From positions 355,732 to 419,731 of the forward strand of contig NZ_NJDE01000007.1 in assembly GCF_002205895.1 (NCBI RefSeq): 64,000 bases of DNA, written 5' to 3'. Below are positions 25,237 through 34,286 of the stretch, in pieces (the stretch's first letter is position 1; every line of letters begins with the position of its first letter). A model generated the notes under the pieces. The model was not told where the DNA came from. It saw only the letters and a list, made by a program, of their open reading frames with translations, and made no database searches. A program made the position numbers and the translations under genes. This stretch comes from Saccharibacillus sp. O23. GTDB lineage: Bacteria > Bacillota > Bacilli > Paenibacillales > Paenibacillaceae.

Positions 25237-27672
25237 CTAGCCCAACACCACGACAACCTCATGGCTGCTGCCCGCTTCGAACACCGGCAGCACATTGCTT
25301 TCGATCGGCGAACCGTCGACGGTGACGGACTTGACGCCTTTGGAGACATGGTTCGGGTTCTGAATCGAGATCTTGTATTCCGCGCCGCGGAACGAACGCG
25401 CGATGCTGTAGCCGTCCCAAGCTTGCGGGATACAAGGATCGACGCGCAGGCCGTCGTAATCCGGTTGGATGCCGAGGATCGCCTGCGTGATCGCCACGTA
25501 GTTCCAAGCCGCCGTACCGGTCAGCCAAGAGTTCTTGGCTTCGCCTTCGCGCACGGCGTCGCGGCCGGCGATCATCTGCGAATAAACGTAAGGCTCCATG
25601 CGGTGTACTTCGCTGATGTCTTCCAGATAAGCCGGAGCGATCTTGCTGTACGTCTCGAACGCGCGGTCGCCGCGGCCGATGACCGTCTCCGCGATCGTGA
25701 CCCACGGATTGTTGTGGCAGAAGATGCCGGCGTTTTCTTTGTAGCCCGGCGGATAAGTCGAGATCTCGCCGAGGTTCAGGTAATACTTCGAATAAGCCGG
25801 CTGTTGGAGCATGATGCCGTAGTCGGTCTCCAGACGGTCGCGCACGGAATTCAGCGCTTTCTCCGCCAGGCCTTCTTCGACGCCGATCCCCGCCATGACG
25901 CAGAAGCCCTGCGGTTCGATAAAGATCTGGCCTTCTTCGTTCTCGCGGCTGCCGATCTTCTCGCCGTGGTAATCGTAAGCGCGCAGGAACCAATCGCCGT
26001 CGAAGCCGTGTTCCAGCGTGATCTTGCGCATGTTCTCGATCTCGTTTTCGGCGCGGGCGGCTTCGTCTTCCAGACCGCGTCTGCGCGCAAGCTCCGCATA
26101 ATCCGGTCCGGCGAAGACGAACAGTCCGGCGATAAACACGGATTCCGCCGTTTTGCCGTCGAGGTTGGTCGTCGTCTGGAACGATTCGCCCGGTTCGTTG
26201 GAGAAGCAGTTCAAGTTCAGGCAGTCGTTCCAGTCGGCGCGGCCGATCAGCGGGAGGCCGTGCGGACCGAGATTGTTCGTCACATGATCGAAAGAACGTT
26301 TCAAGTGCTCGAACAAAGTCGCGCTGCCTTGACGTCCGCTGTCGAACGGCACGTCTTCGTCGAGGATGCCGTAATCGCCGGTTTCTTTGATATAAGCCGC
26401 CGTGCCGATGATCAGCCAGAGCGGGTCGTCGTTGAAGCCGCTGCCGACTTCGTTGTTGCCCTGCTTGGTGAGCGGCTGATATTGGTGATACGCGCCGCCG
26501 TCGTCGAACTGCGTGGACGCGATATCGATGATCCGTTCGCGGGCGCGGTCCGGAATCTGGTGCACGAAGCCGAGCAAATCTTGGTTGGAGTCGCGGAAGC
26601 CCATGCCGCGGCCGATGCCGGATTCGAAATACGAAGCCGAACGCGACATATTGAACGTGACCATGCACTGATACGGATTCCAGATGTTGACCATGCGGCT
26701 CAGTTTGTCGTCGCTGCTCTCGATCGAATATTTGCCCAGCAGCCCGTCCCAATAAGCGGCGAGATCGGCGAGCGCCCGATCGACTTGTTCGTCGGTCGCG
26801 AACGCTTCGATCATCGCTTTGGCCGGCTTTTTGTTGATGACGTTCAGGCTTTCCCATTTCTCTTCCTGCGGATTCTCCACGTAACCGAGCATGAAGATCA
26901 GGGATTGTTCTTCGCCCGGAGCCAGTTCCAGCTTGAGTCCGTGGGAAGCGATCGGCGACCAGCCGCTGGCTACGGAGTTGCCGGACTTGCCAACGGATGC
27001 GACCTGCGGCGTATCCAGACCGTTGAAAGTGCCGAGGAACGTATCGCGGTCGGTATCGAAGCCGTCGATCTTGCGGTTGACGGAATAGTAGGCGTAATGA
27101 TTGCGGCGTTCGCGGTACTCGGTCTTGTGATAGATGACGGAATCTTCGATCTCCACTTCGCCGACGCTCAGATTGCGCTGGAAGTTGGTCATGTCGTCGT
27201 GCGCGTTCCAGAGGCAGAATTCCAGATACGAGAAAATAGAAACCGTTTTCGGAACATCGCCGACGTTAGACACGGTAACGCGATACACTTCGGCATTGAA
27301 TCCGAGCGGCACGAAAGCCAATTGATTGACTTTGACGCCGCCCCGCTGACCGGTGATCGACGTATAGCCGAGGCCGTGACGGCATTCGTAGAAGTCCAGA
27401 TCGCGTTTCACCGGCATCCAGCCCGGCGTCCAATAATCGCCTTCGTCGTGCACGTAGAAGTAACGGCCGCCGTTGTCGAGCGGAACGTTGTTGTACCGGT
27501 AACGGGTCAGGCGTCTTAAACGGGCGTCGCGATAGAACGAATAACCGCCCGCCGTATTCGAGATCAAGCCGAAGAACTGCTCGTTCCCCAGATAGTTGAT
27601 CCACGGATAAGGCGTTTTTGGCGTCTGAATGACGTATTCCTTGTTGGCGTCGTCGAAATAACCGAATTTCAT
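25237..27672 (-). CDS. Cellobiose phosphorylase, glycoside hydrolase family 94
   Basis: 811 residues, the same length as characterised cellobiose phosphorylases. It converts cellobiose and phosphate to glucose 1-phosphate and glucose in the cytoplasm. The catalytic acid is Asp483 in [11 protein letters not shown]. The N-terminal beta-sandwich (1-280), helical linker and (alpha/alpha)6 barrel are in the usual order, and [19 protein letters not shown] is a strong family signature. GAAAGGAG precedes the ATG at 27672. It stands alone, with a sigma-A promoter overlapped by a palindromic operator, so sugar-dependent repression is likely. Confidence 0.95.
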   Translation of the reverse strand: MKFGYFDDANKEYVIQTPKTPYPWINYLGNEQFFGLISNTAGGYSFYRDARLRRLTRYRYNNVPLDNGGRYFYVHDEGDYWTPGWMPVKRDLDFYECRHGLGYTSITGQRGGVKVNQLAFVPLGFNAEVYRVTVSNVGDVPKTVSIFSYLEFCLWNAHDDMTNFQRNLSVGEVEIEDSVIYHKTEYRERRNHYAYYSVNRKIDGFDTDRDTFLGTFNGLDTPQVASVGKSGNSVASGWSPIASHGLKLELAPGEEQSLIFMLGYVENPQEEKWESLNVINKKPAKAMIEAFATDEQVDRALADLAAYWDGLLGKYSIESSDDKLSRMVNIWNPYQCMVTFNMSRSASYFESGIGRGMGFRDSNQDLLGFVHQIPDRARERIIDIASTQFDDGGAYHQYQPLTKQGNNEVGSGFNDDPLWLIIGTAAYIKETGDYGILDEDVPFDSGRQGSATLFEHLKRSFDHVTNNLGPHGLPLIGRADWNDCLNLNCFSNEPGESFQTTTNLDGKTAESVFIAGLFVFAGPDYAELARRRGLEDEAARAENEIENMRKITLEHGFDGDWFLRAYDYHGEKIGSRENEEGQIFIEPQGFCVMAGIGVEEGLAEKALNSVRDRLETDYGIMLQQPAYSKYYLNLGEISTYPPGYKENAGIFCHNNPWVTIAETVIGRGDRAFETYSKIAPAYLEDISEVHRMEPYVYSQMIAGRDAVREGEAKNSWLTGTAAWNYVAITQAILGIQPDYDGLRVDPCIPQAWDGYSIARSFRGAEYKISIQNPNHVSKGVKSVTVDGSPIESNVLPVFEAGSSHEVVVVLG

Positions 27673-27720
27673 CGTTTGAACTCCTTTCAAAATGCCCCTC
27701 GATTGGTCGTGAACAATTCG

Positions 27721-27749
27721 AGTATAATAGGGTTGTAAGCGGTTTACAA
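27721..27749 (-). promoter_or_regulatory. Promoter of the cellobiose phosphorylase gene with overlapping operator
   Basis: On the minus strand TTGTAA, 17 nt, TATACT. The near-perfect palindrome TTGTAAGCGGTTTACAA (27733-27749) covers the -35 and the start of the spacer. It is one base too long for a canonical cre, so a LacI-family sugar repressor is more likely than CcpA. Confidence 0.75.
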
Positions 27750-27805
27750 TAGGCTGCCGACAAACGTCTCATAATGTTCAGAAATCGTTTTCGGAAAAGG
27801 ACGGG

Positions 27806-27844
27806 AAAAACCCGAAATTCGGACGAAAAATGCCGGATTTCGGG
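27806..27844 (-). terminator. Terminator of the 243-aa membrane protein gene
   Basis: On the minus strand CCCGAAAT and ATTTCGGG arms are followed by TTTTT. Confidence 0.65.
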
Positions 27845-27889
27845 CTATTCCTTCGAAAAATATTTTTTCGATACGGCTTTCCGAACGGC

Positions 27890-28621
27890 CTAGTCGCCCC
27901 AGACCCGTTCCCGCGATCCGTCGCTTACGGTCAACTTGAAGGTGTCGGACTCAAGCGCGTTATTGCCCCAACTCAGCGTGCCCGAGAGATCGCCCAACTC
28001 GTCGAATTTTTGCGAAAAAGAACCGCCGATTACTTCGATGCCGCGCGGAGAAATTCGGGTATCCCGCAGCGGGACGGTAAGCGTATGCGTTTCTTTGCCG
28101 CTCAGATCGATATCGAAAGCAACGCTCGATTGCAGCTCGACCGGCTTGCTGCCGTAGTTGGTCACGACGAACGAGCAGTCGCCCGTCGCCAAGCCTTTTT
28201 CCAACGTGACGCTGCAAGCCTGCTGCTCTTGATCCGCGCTTACGGCATACACGCCCGGCGGGATCAGCGCTTGATAACCGGCCAAAGCCGCTTTGCCCAG
28301 TATAGGCAGCAGCCAGAGAAGCAGGATACAGAAGATGATCCGGTGCCGGTTCAGCGAATCCCAGATCAGATACAGCGTCCACAAGGCAAAGCCCGTAAAA
28401 ATCAATCCGGGGTACACGATATGCGCTTTGCCGAACAGAGGAATCGCCAGCGGCAGGTGAAGAGCCCGCAGCGCTTCTTCGTACAGCGGACGTACGCCCG
28501 GGTAGCGGATCGACAGCAGCGTCAATACGGTGGTCAGAATCATCGCGAGGCGGAAACGCTTTTTGTCGCGAATCCACGGAGCGGAACCTGCGGGGGCACG
28601 GGTAGCGGTATGAAGTTTCAT
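27890..28621 (-). CDS. Hypothetical membrane protein, 243 aa
   Basis: Not recognised. Three to four hydrophobic segments fall in the first 120 residues (FRLAMILTTVLTLLSI, YPGLIFTGFALWTLYLI, IIFCILLLWLLPIL). A roughly 120-residue beta-rich extracellular domain follows, with a Cys pair (QACSVTLEK, TGDCSFVV) that could form a disulfide. The ATG at 28621 has a strong AAAAGGAGG. Divergent from the DUF3891 gene. No function proposed. Confidence 0.65.
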   Translation of the reverse strand: MKLHTATRAPAGSAPWIRDKKRFRLAMILTTVLTLLSIRYPGVRPLYEEALRALHLPLAIPLFGKAHIVYPGLIFTGFALWTLYLIWDSLNRHRIIFCILLLWLLPILGKAALAGYQALIPPGVYAVSADQEQQACSVTLEKGLATGDCSFVVTNYGSKPVELQSSVAFDIDLSGKETHTLTVPLRDTRISPRGIEVIGGSFSQKFDELGDLSGTLSWGNNALESDTFKLTVSDGSRERVWGD

Positions 28622-28803
28622 AAAGAGCCTCCTTTTCAGTACAATACAGGGTTCTTGTATACAACGTAACGGAAGCGCTTTTCGTTGCGTCTTTATGGAA
28701 ATCCGGTCGAATTTCGGGTAATAAGCCGTATACTCGGCAGCAAGCCAAACGGCGCGCCGACCGGTTTCGGCCGAACGCGCACAGAAGAATGGGGGACTTA
28801 CCA

Positions 28804-29595
28804 ATGATCATACGCGAAACCGAAAAAGCATTCGTACTCGTGCAGCAGCATGACCATGCCCGGTTTTCCGGAGAAGCCGCGGCGAAATTCCGGGACGAGT
28901 GGTTCAAAATGGACAAAGTCGAAGAGTCGCCGAACATGCCGGCCGTTACCAAAGAAGCGATCGTGCTTGGCGTGACGGAGCACGACCGCGGATGGATTCG
29001 GCCCGACGATACGCCGGTCTGGGACGATCATCTGCATGCGCCGTATTCGTTCAACGAATACCCGCTGCTGCCCAAGATCACGTTCTACCGAATGGGCGTC
29101 GACGAATTGGAAGAAAAACATCCGTACTCGGCGCTGCTGAGCAGCATGTATTACAGCGTGTTCGAAGATCTGCAAAAGTCGGAGCGCGAAGAAGTTCTGG
29201 AATTCGTGCACCACGAAGAACAGCGCCAACAGCGCCTCGCGATCCTGTATTCGGGCGTGGAGCAGGAGACGCTGCTGCTGCATCGCCAGATTCTTCAGAC
29301 CTGCGACGGCATCTCGCTGTACGTCTGTCTCAACGCGTCGGGAATCGGCAAAGAAGACGAACATCCGTGGTTCAAAGACGGCGTGCCCGGTTCCGAGCCG
29401 TTCGGCGGTGGAGGACTGCTGCAATTGAACTGGATCGACGACCGTACGGTGAAAGCCGATCCTTCGCCTTTTGCCGGCGAGTTCGTCGGAACGCTGCGCG
29501 AGAAAGCCGTGCCGAAGGATCGGATTCGCGAAGTCGGCATCGCGCAGGCGTACGAGGAGACGGAGTGGGCCGAGCGGGAGATTCGGTTCGTATAA
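28804..29595 (+). CDS. DUF3891 family protein
   Basis: 263 residues, soluble. It carries the DUF3891 features: an N-terminal QQHDHARFSG, then LGVTEHDRGW, and HHEEQRQQR in the middle. The repeated His/Asp pattern resembles HD-type metal-binding helical proteins, but activity has not been assigned to the family as far as I know. The ATG at 28804 is preceded by GGGGGA. Monocistronic. Confidence 0.8.
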   Translation: MIIRETEKAFVLVQQHDHARFSGEAAAKFRDEWFKMDKVEESPNMPAVTKEAIVLGVTEHDRGWIRPDDTPVWDDHLHAPYSFNEYPLLPKITFYRMGVDELEEKHPYSALLSSMYYSVFEDLQKSEREEVLEFVHHEEQRQQRLAILYSGVEQETLLLHRQILQTCDGISLYVCLNASGIGKEDEHPWFKDGVPGSEPFGGGGLLQLNWIDDRTVKADPSPFAGEFVGTLREKAVPKDRIREVGIAQAYEETEWAEREIRFV

Positions 29596-29675
29596 CGTTC
29601 GCGATGAAGACGATGCGAAGAGATCGGTAGCTTGCTCTGTTCGGATTTCTATTTATCCGTTACAATTAGGAATTG

Positions 29676-30323
29676 ATGGATAGAAAGAAATCGTTTGGAC
29701 GGGGGAGAAGAAGATTGAAAAGAAAATCGTTCGGGAAAAAGGCGCTGTTGACGCTTCTGGCACTGTTCATACTGGCTCCGATGATTCGCGCGGAAGCGAA
29801 AGGCAACTACAAAGCGCAGGTGTATCCGGCGTTCTTGCTGTGGCAGAGTCCCGAGAAACTGCCGGCGAAGCTGAGTAACGGGCTGGTCGTGGATAAGGCT
29901 CCTTGGGACTCCGATCGGAAAGATGCATATCTGCCGATAGTAAAGAAAAACGGGAAAACGATCTGGACCGCGAAAAGCCAAGATCCGATCAACCCGAACA
30001 GGCGGGTACAGTTCTCGGTCGCCGCGAACGGCGATACGGTGATCGTGTACCAATCGGGAGCTTCGGGCGGAAGCGGAGCGAATATCGCCGCGATCCATGC
30101 GAACGGTCAGGTCTTTTTGCGCAAAGATTTTGTCAGCGACGATACGGAAGTGAAACTTCTCGGTCCGACGCGGATCGAAGTTGCCTTGGAGCGCGAGAAT
30201 CCGAACTGGAACCCGGATACGCAGCCGAATGCGGCCCGGCATTCCAACGTCTACGATGTGCAGGTGTACGATATCGGGACGGACGGCAAGCTGAAGCTGA
30301 TCAAATCTTCGGTGAAAAAGTAA
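29676..30323 (+). CDS. Hypothetical exported protein, about 215 aa
   Basis: Not recognised. A very basic N-terminus and one hydrophobic segment (ALLTLLALFILAPM) ending near RAEAK indicate export or an N-terminal anchor. The mature part is beta-rich with Asn/Asp turns. Two starts are possible: ATG at 29676, or TTG at 29715 behind GGGGGAGAAG, which would give a more normal signal peptide. A perfect terminator follows. Confidence 0.6.
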   Translation: MDRKKSFGRGRRRLKRKSFGKKALLTLLALFILAPMIRAEAKGNYKAQVYPAFLLWQSPEKLPAKLSNGLVVDKAPWDSDRKDAYLPIVKKNGKTIWTAKSQDPINPNRRVQFSVAANGDTVIVYQSGASGGSGANIAAIHANGQVFLRKDFVSDDTEVKLLGPTRIEVALERENPNWNPDTQPNAARHSNVYDVQVYDIGTDGKLKLIKSSVKK

Positions 30324-30364
30324 CGACGCACAAGTAACCTTACCGGACCCTGATCCGGACACCA

Positions 30365-30406
30365 AAAGACGCTCCCGCTATTTATAGCGGGAGCGTCTTT
30401 CGTTTT
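30365..30406. terminator. Bidirectional terminator, 16-bp perfect stem
   Basis: AAAGACGCTCCCGCTA pairs perfectly with 30385-30400 across a 4-nt loop, followed by CGTTTTTT. Convergent genes lie on each side. Confidence 0.85.
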
Positions 30407-30437
30407 TTCGTATGGAACAGAACCGTCGTGCCGCGCC

Positions 30438-31043
30438 TCAATCGTCCGCGAACGTCACGTAGATCGAACTCCCCGAACTGCGAACGTCCGGGATCGTCTC
30501 GATCGACGAGATGCCGAGGAAGCCGAGCTTTCGGTTCCACGCTTCGCGCTCCGCGTCGTCGAACGCGTCGCCGTAGCGGTCCAACACGTAAGCCAGCGTA
30601 TAGATGTCGATCATCGCGCGGCCGCGGTCCATTTTCGTCCAAGTGGCGGGCAGAACGACTTGACCATCGCCGGGCGGAATCGCGCGGCCCGAGAAATTAA
30701 GCACGGCGCTCCGGCCGCCCTGCACGACGGAGACCGTCTTCGCGGCCGGGTTCCAACGAATCGCGTCGACCTGTCCGCCGAACAGCTCTTTGACAGGAAC
30801 GTATCGGCTCGGGTAAACGACTCCTGTTCGAGCTTCTTCTGGCGTAACATCGCTGCCGAGCCGGTACAGATGAACGTCGGTCCGACCCGCGAAATACGCG
30901 TTTTCCGCGCGGGTTCGCAGCGAAGCGGCCGCGCTCGCTTCGGCAGAAGCGAAGCCGGTCGAAGCGAGCGCGGCGATCAGCAGCGCCAGCATCGGTTTGC
31001 GCGCCGTTTGTTCGACTTTTTTGACGCGTTCGAGAAGGTTCAT
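30438..31043 (-). CDS. Exported stalk-domain (copper amine oxidase N-terminal-like) protein
   Basis: 201 residues. Signal peptide with core MLALLIAALASTGFASAEASA. Residues about 80-130 (PSRYVPVKELFGGQVDAIRWNPAAKTVSVVQGG) fit the stalk/Cu-amine-oxidase N-terminal module that Paenibacillaceae attach to many cell-surface proteins. No catalytic domain is attached, and function is unknown. The ATG at 31043 gives 8 nt spacing from AAAGGA; an ATG six bases upstream is too close to it. Confidence 0.72.
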   Translation of the reverse strand: MNLLERVKKVEQTARKPMLALLIAALASTGFASAEASAAASLRTRAENAYFAGRTDVHLYRLGSDVTPEEARTGVVYPSRYVPVKELFGGQVDAIRWNPAAKTVSVVQGGRSAVLNFSGRAIPPGDGQVVLPATWTKMDRGRAMIDIYTLAYVLDRYGDAFDDAEREAWNRKLGFLGISSIETIPDVRSSGSSIYVTFADD

Positions 31044-31066
31044 AGGCATGTTCCTTTCGCGTGGAA

Positions 31067-31957
31067 TCAAGCAGGATTGCGATCGACAGGAACCGAAGCG
31101 GTCGGAGTAGGCGATTCCGCTTCGCCGCGAGGCTCGGCTTGGACTTTTTCCGCGTCCGCTCCGTACAACGCCAGCGCTTTTCTCGCCGTTTCGCGCATCC
31201 GCCATTTCAGATAATCGCCTTCGGCTACACGCACTCTTTTACCCAGAAAACGCAGCTTGGTCAGCACGAACTGTCCTTCGCTGTCGGTGAACGTCAGATG
31301 GATGCGATACGTGCGCTCTTCTTCGTCGAACTCGACCCGTTTATCGAAGCAGGAGAACGCGTGCAGAATCCGCGTCAGCTCGGCGTTATAGATCCGGATG
31401 ACCTCGATCGTCGCTTCGTGCCGCCGCCATTCGGACAACCGTTTCGCCGCGCGCGCCGCCTGTTCTTCGTACCGCTCGCGAGCCATCCGGTCTTCTTCCA
31501 CCGATACGATATGGCACAGCCGCGTATGCATCGGCGCTCTTGTCGCCGTATTGTACCAATGCAGATACCATTCGCGTTTGACCATCGAATACTCCAGCTT
31601 ATGCGGAATGCCGAGCTGAGGATCGTTGAGTTTGCCTTTTTTGGTCCGACACTGAATCGTGATGCCTTGGCGATGGCGCAGGATGCGGCGGATCGGAGCC
31701 AGCAGGGGATGGAAGACCTGCGTTTCGCGGCTGCCCGCTTTTTGCAGCAGATCGCCGGCGAAATCCTGCGTCTCGTCATCCAGCGTGCATTCCCGCAGCT
31801 TCGCGATCGTGCGCGGTTCCAGCGCTTCCGCGGCGGCCGGGTGATCCAGCATCGTTTTGAGCCAAGCGCGTTCCTGCGACGTCAGCGTGTAGACGCCGGT
31901 ATCTTCGAGCCGCGACGACAGTTGGTAGCTGAATATTTTTTCAAACGGATGGTTCAT
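31067..31957 (-). CDS. WYL domain-containing regulator, second of pair
   Basis: 296 residues. The central part (KLEYSMVKREWYLHWYNTATR, then CHIVSVEED) corresponds to the WYL domain, an Sm-like fold that binds nucleic acid or nucleotide ligands. A clear N-terminal helix-turn-helix is not visible, unlike in its partner upstream. The gene overlaps the end of the first WYL gene by 17 nt, so both are made together and may form a heteromer. GGAGA precedes the ATG at 31957. Confidence 0.8.
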   Translation of the reverse strand: MNHPFEKIFSYQLSSRLEDTGVYTLTSQERAWLKTMLDHPAAAEALEPRTIAKLRECTLDDETQDFAGDLLQKAGSRETQVFHPLLAPIRRILRHRQGITIQCRTKKGKLNDPQLGIPHKLEYSMVKREWYLHWYNTATRAPMHTRLCHIVSVEEDRMARERYEEQAARAAKRLSEWRRHEATIEVIRIYNAELTRILHAFSCFDKRVEFDEEERTYRIHLTFTDSEGQFVLTKLRFLGKRVRVAEGDYLKWRMRETARKALALYGADAEKVQAEPRGEAESPTPTASVPVDRNPA

Positions 31958-33239
31958 AGTAGTCTCCGATCTCCTTCCATTCCTCGATAAAAGACTGCCG
32001 CAGGTCCGCGGGTTCCAGCACCTCGCAGCTTGATCCGAACCCTCGCAGCCACGGCCGGATTTCCGTCACGCCGTTCACTTGGATCTCGTAGACGAACGAT
32101 TCCGGCGTTTCTTCTTTGATCTCGCCCCATTGTCCCTGCAAACGCACCCGTTCCTCGATAAAGTCGGCTTGTCCGTCCAGCGGACGGTAGAAGCGGGCGC
32201 GAACCGTCACCGTCTCCCCGGTGTCGATCAACCAACTGTAGCGCATTTTCTCCTCGAGCTGTTCTTGACGGGCGGCGAAATAAGGCTCCGGTACCGCGTC
32301 TTCTTCCGCGATCTCGATCATGCCTTCCATACGGAACTTGACGATGCGGCCTTTGGAGGCGGCGCCGATCAGATACCATCTGCCGTATTGGTGGTCGTAG
32401 ACGATTTTGAGCGGCAGCGTCGCTTCGCGGCGCGGCTCGTTTTCGCGGCCGAACAGCGGGTTGGTGTCTTTGGCGCTGTAGCTTTTGCGGTTCTTCGGCG
32501 AAAAATACTGGAACGAGATGCGGCGGCGGCGGCGAATCGTACTCAGCAGCGTATACAGATGCGCCTCGTCCAGAATGCGCGCGTCGTAATGGTATTTGTA
32601 GGCGAAAGGTTCCAGCAGCCCGTCGTTCCACTCGTCTTCGGGAATCGCGGACCGCAGCGCTTTCTTGAGATTGTCGCGCAGCAGATAACCTTGAACGGAC
32701 GGAATCTGCGTATTCGCCATGATGTCGACGAACTCGTAGAGATCGATCAATTCTTTCCGCGAAAGGCAGTCGGTCAGCTCGTTGTTGAGCACGTAGCGGT
32801 ACGGACGGCCGCCCGGTTCGCGGCGCACCACGCCGATCTCTTCCAGATAACGCAGATCGGAGCGGATCGTTTTCTCGTCCGGCATGGCCGCGTCGAGCGG
32901 CAGGCTCTCGCAGCACGCGTCGAGCAGTTCGGCGGCCGTCTGCGGGTTATCTCTAAGCGCGGTGAGCAGGATCGGCAGACGGCGGCTCTCCGATTCCTTC
33001 ATCGACTTCGCCCGGTACAGGAACAGCAGCACCGGCTCGGCCGAATCGGCATAGCCGTAGCGGAACAGATCGGCGAAATCCGCGTCTCCGCTGACTTCGC
33101 GCAGGCGTCGGACCGTCTTGTCGAAGGTATGTACGGAGATGCCGAGACGTCCCGCGAACTGCTGCCGGTCGTACCCTCCGCCGGTCAGCGCCAGCAGGCG
33201 CAGGAATTGGATCTCTTTATCGAAGCTTTCTTTGGCCAT
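31941..33239 (-). CDS. WYL domain-containing transcriptional regulator, first of pair
   Basis: 432 residues. An N-terminal helix-turn-helix (residues 8-45, GGYDRQQFAGRLGISVHTFDKTVRRLR) and a second winged-helix-like part (about 95-165, with DEKTIRSDLRYLEEIGVV) precede the WYL domain (about 220-330, with DHQYGRWYLIGA) and a WCX-type C-terminal extension. Such regulators respond to nucleic-acid or nucleotide signals of damage. The pair sits 7 kb upstream of the RNA repair island and could regulate it, but no shared operator was found. GGAGG precedes the ATG. Confidence 0.88.
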   Translation of the reverse strand: MAKESFDKEIQFLRLLALTGGGYDRQQFAGRLGISVHTFDKTVRRLREVSGDADFADLFRYGYADSAEPVLLFLYRAKSMKESESRRLPILLTALRDNPQTAAELLDACCESLPLDAAMPDEKTIRSDLRYLEEIGVVRREPGGRPYRYVLNNELTDCLSRKELIDLYEFVDIMANTQIPSVQGYLLRDNLKKALRSAIPEDEWNDGLLEPFAYKYHYDARILDEAHLYTLLSTIRRRRRISFQYFSPKNRKSYSAKDTNPLFGRENEPRREATLPLKIVYDHQYGRWYLIGAASKGRIVKFRMEGMIEIAEEDAVPEPYFAARQEQLEEKMRYSWLIDTGETVTVRARFYRPLDGQADFIEERVRLQGQWGEIKEETPESFVYEIQVNGVTEIRPWLRGFGSSCEVLEPADLRQSFIEEWKEIGDYYEPSV

Positions 33240-33353
33240 GATGCCGTCCTCCGTTTCTCTTTCCTTGATATGTATTGTAGAGAATATGAGTTCGTTTGTA
33301 AAAATCCGGGTGATGCTCGTGTCGTCATTTTAGCGGAAAGGGGGCGGAGCGGA

Positions 33354-33478
33354 CAGGGCGGAAGTATGACGATTAATAAAATCGTCTAATATACTTCGCG
33401 CCTTGGCGGAAGTATGACTCTGCAGAGGACGCATTGCGAAGCTCGCTTGGAGCAGTATACTGCCTGATATCCTTCGCC
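33354..33478. repeat. Palindromic GGCGGAA...TTCGCGCC hairpin repeat, two adjacent copies
   Basis: Copy 1 (33358-33402): outer arms GGCGGAAGTAT and ATACTTCGCGCC, inner arms GACGAT and ATCGTC. Copy 2 (33405-33478): the same left arm GGCGGAAGTATG, a longer inner part with GCAGTATACTGC, and right arm GATATCCTTCGCC. A related inverted copy lies at 39904-39959 and two more at 52790-52866. The 341-nt gap 33240-33580 holds no gene. Confidence 0.8.
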
Positions 33479-33580
33479 TTTTGACCGAGGCGTAGCCCGC
33501 TTTTTTACACAAAAAAAGCGATCCTGTTTTCAAAGATCGCTTTATATACCTGCTATTCGGCTCTAATCTTAAATACCTTA

Positions 33581-34051
33581 TTAAATCACTTGGCCGTTGC
33601 CGTTTGAGATTGTAATATTTTCTTTTGGGATTTTGGCGCCGAGAGGGTCTTCTTCGACTGCCTTGATGACTTGTTCCCGAATTTGATCGGCGAGCTTGTT
33701 TTCGATTTTGTCCTCTGTATTTAAGACCATCGTGCATGTGATTTCCGAATTCGAATCGAGCGCCGCCAATACAATCATTACATCGCTTTCGTTTAATCCC
33801 GCCGTTTTGGCAATGGTTTTTGTCAGATCAGCCTGCTTTTGACGCAGCCATTGTCCGGTTTCTTCGTCAACGGGAATCGTTTCGACAGGGATTGTTGTAC
33901 CGTCCGGCAAAACTTGTTCCATGCTAGTCGTCACTATAGGTTCGGCAGGCGCTTCCGCGGTTTGAGCTTGGCTTACGGAACCGCAGCCTGAAATCAAGAA
34001 AACGAGTGATAAAGCGGCGAAAAGTGATTGAACTAGCTTTTGGTTTCTCAT
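33581..34051 (-). CDS. Lipoprotein of unknown function
   Basis: 156 residues from the ATG at 34051, which has AAGGA 9 nt upstream; an ATG three codons earlier (34060) directly abuts that site. Signal peptide with lipobox LISGC. The C-terminal 90 residues (DLTKTIAKTAGLNESDVMIVLAALDSN onward) are an alpha/beta domain distantly like sporulation lipoproteins of the YhcN/YlaJ type, a weak resemblance. Base composition is more AT-rich than its neighbours. Divergent from the Fur-box ABC transporter. Confidence 0.65.
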   Translation of the reverse strand: MRNQKLVQSLFAALSLVFLISGCGSVSQAQTAEAPAEPIVTTSMEQVLPDGTTIPVETIPVDEETGQWLRQKQADLTKTIAKTAGLNESDVMIVLAALDSNSEITCTMVLNTEDKIENKLADQIREQVIKAVEEDPLGAKIPKENITISNGNGQVI

Positions 34052-34246
34052 GTTGTTCATTCCTTTCCTAATTTATATGATCAAGAGGATTTTTAAATAA
34101 AAGGGTATTCCCATTATTCGATGTATCCCTCAACAATTAAACCATTTATTTCTAAATAAATCAGAGTCTCTAATATCTCATGAATATGCAATTAATGACT
34201 TAGCATTGACAAAATAGTCTTCGCTCGATACGCTAACGTCTGAATA

Positions 34247-34261
34247 TGATAATCATTATCA
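34247..34261 (+). promoter_or_regulatory. Fur box upstream of the ABC transporter operon
   Basis: TGATAATCATTATCA is a perfect 7-1-7 inverted repeat identical to the Bacillus Fur consensus. It overlaps a possible -10 (TATGAT, 34245-34250), 26 nt before the first start codon. Iron-dependent repression of the downstream five-gene operon is the direct prediction. Confidence 0.85.
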
Positions 34262-34286
34262 AGACAAAGAAAAGGGGAACTTTTGC

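Noticed and set aside
25261..27519. 752-codon plus-strand frame over cellobiose phosphorylase
   Set aside because: Antisense shadow with no motif; the minus-strand enzyme is unambiguous.
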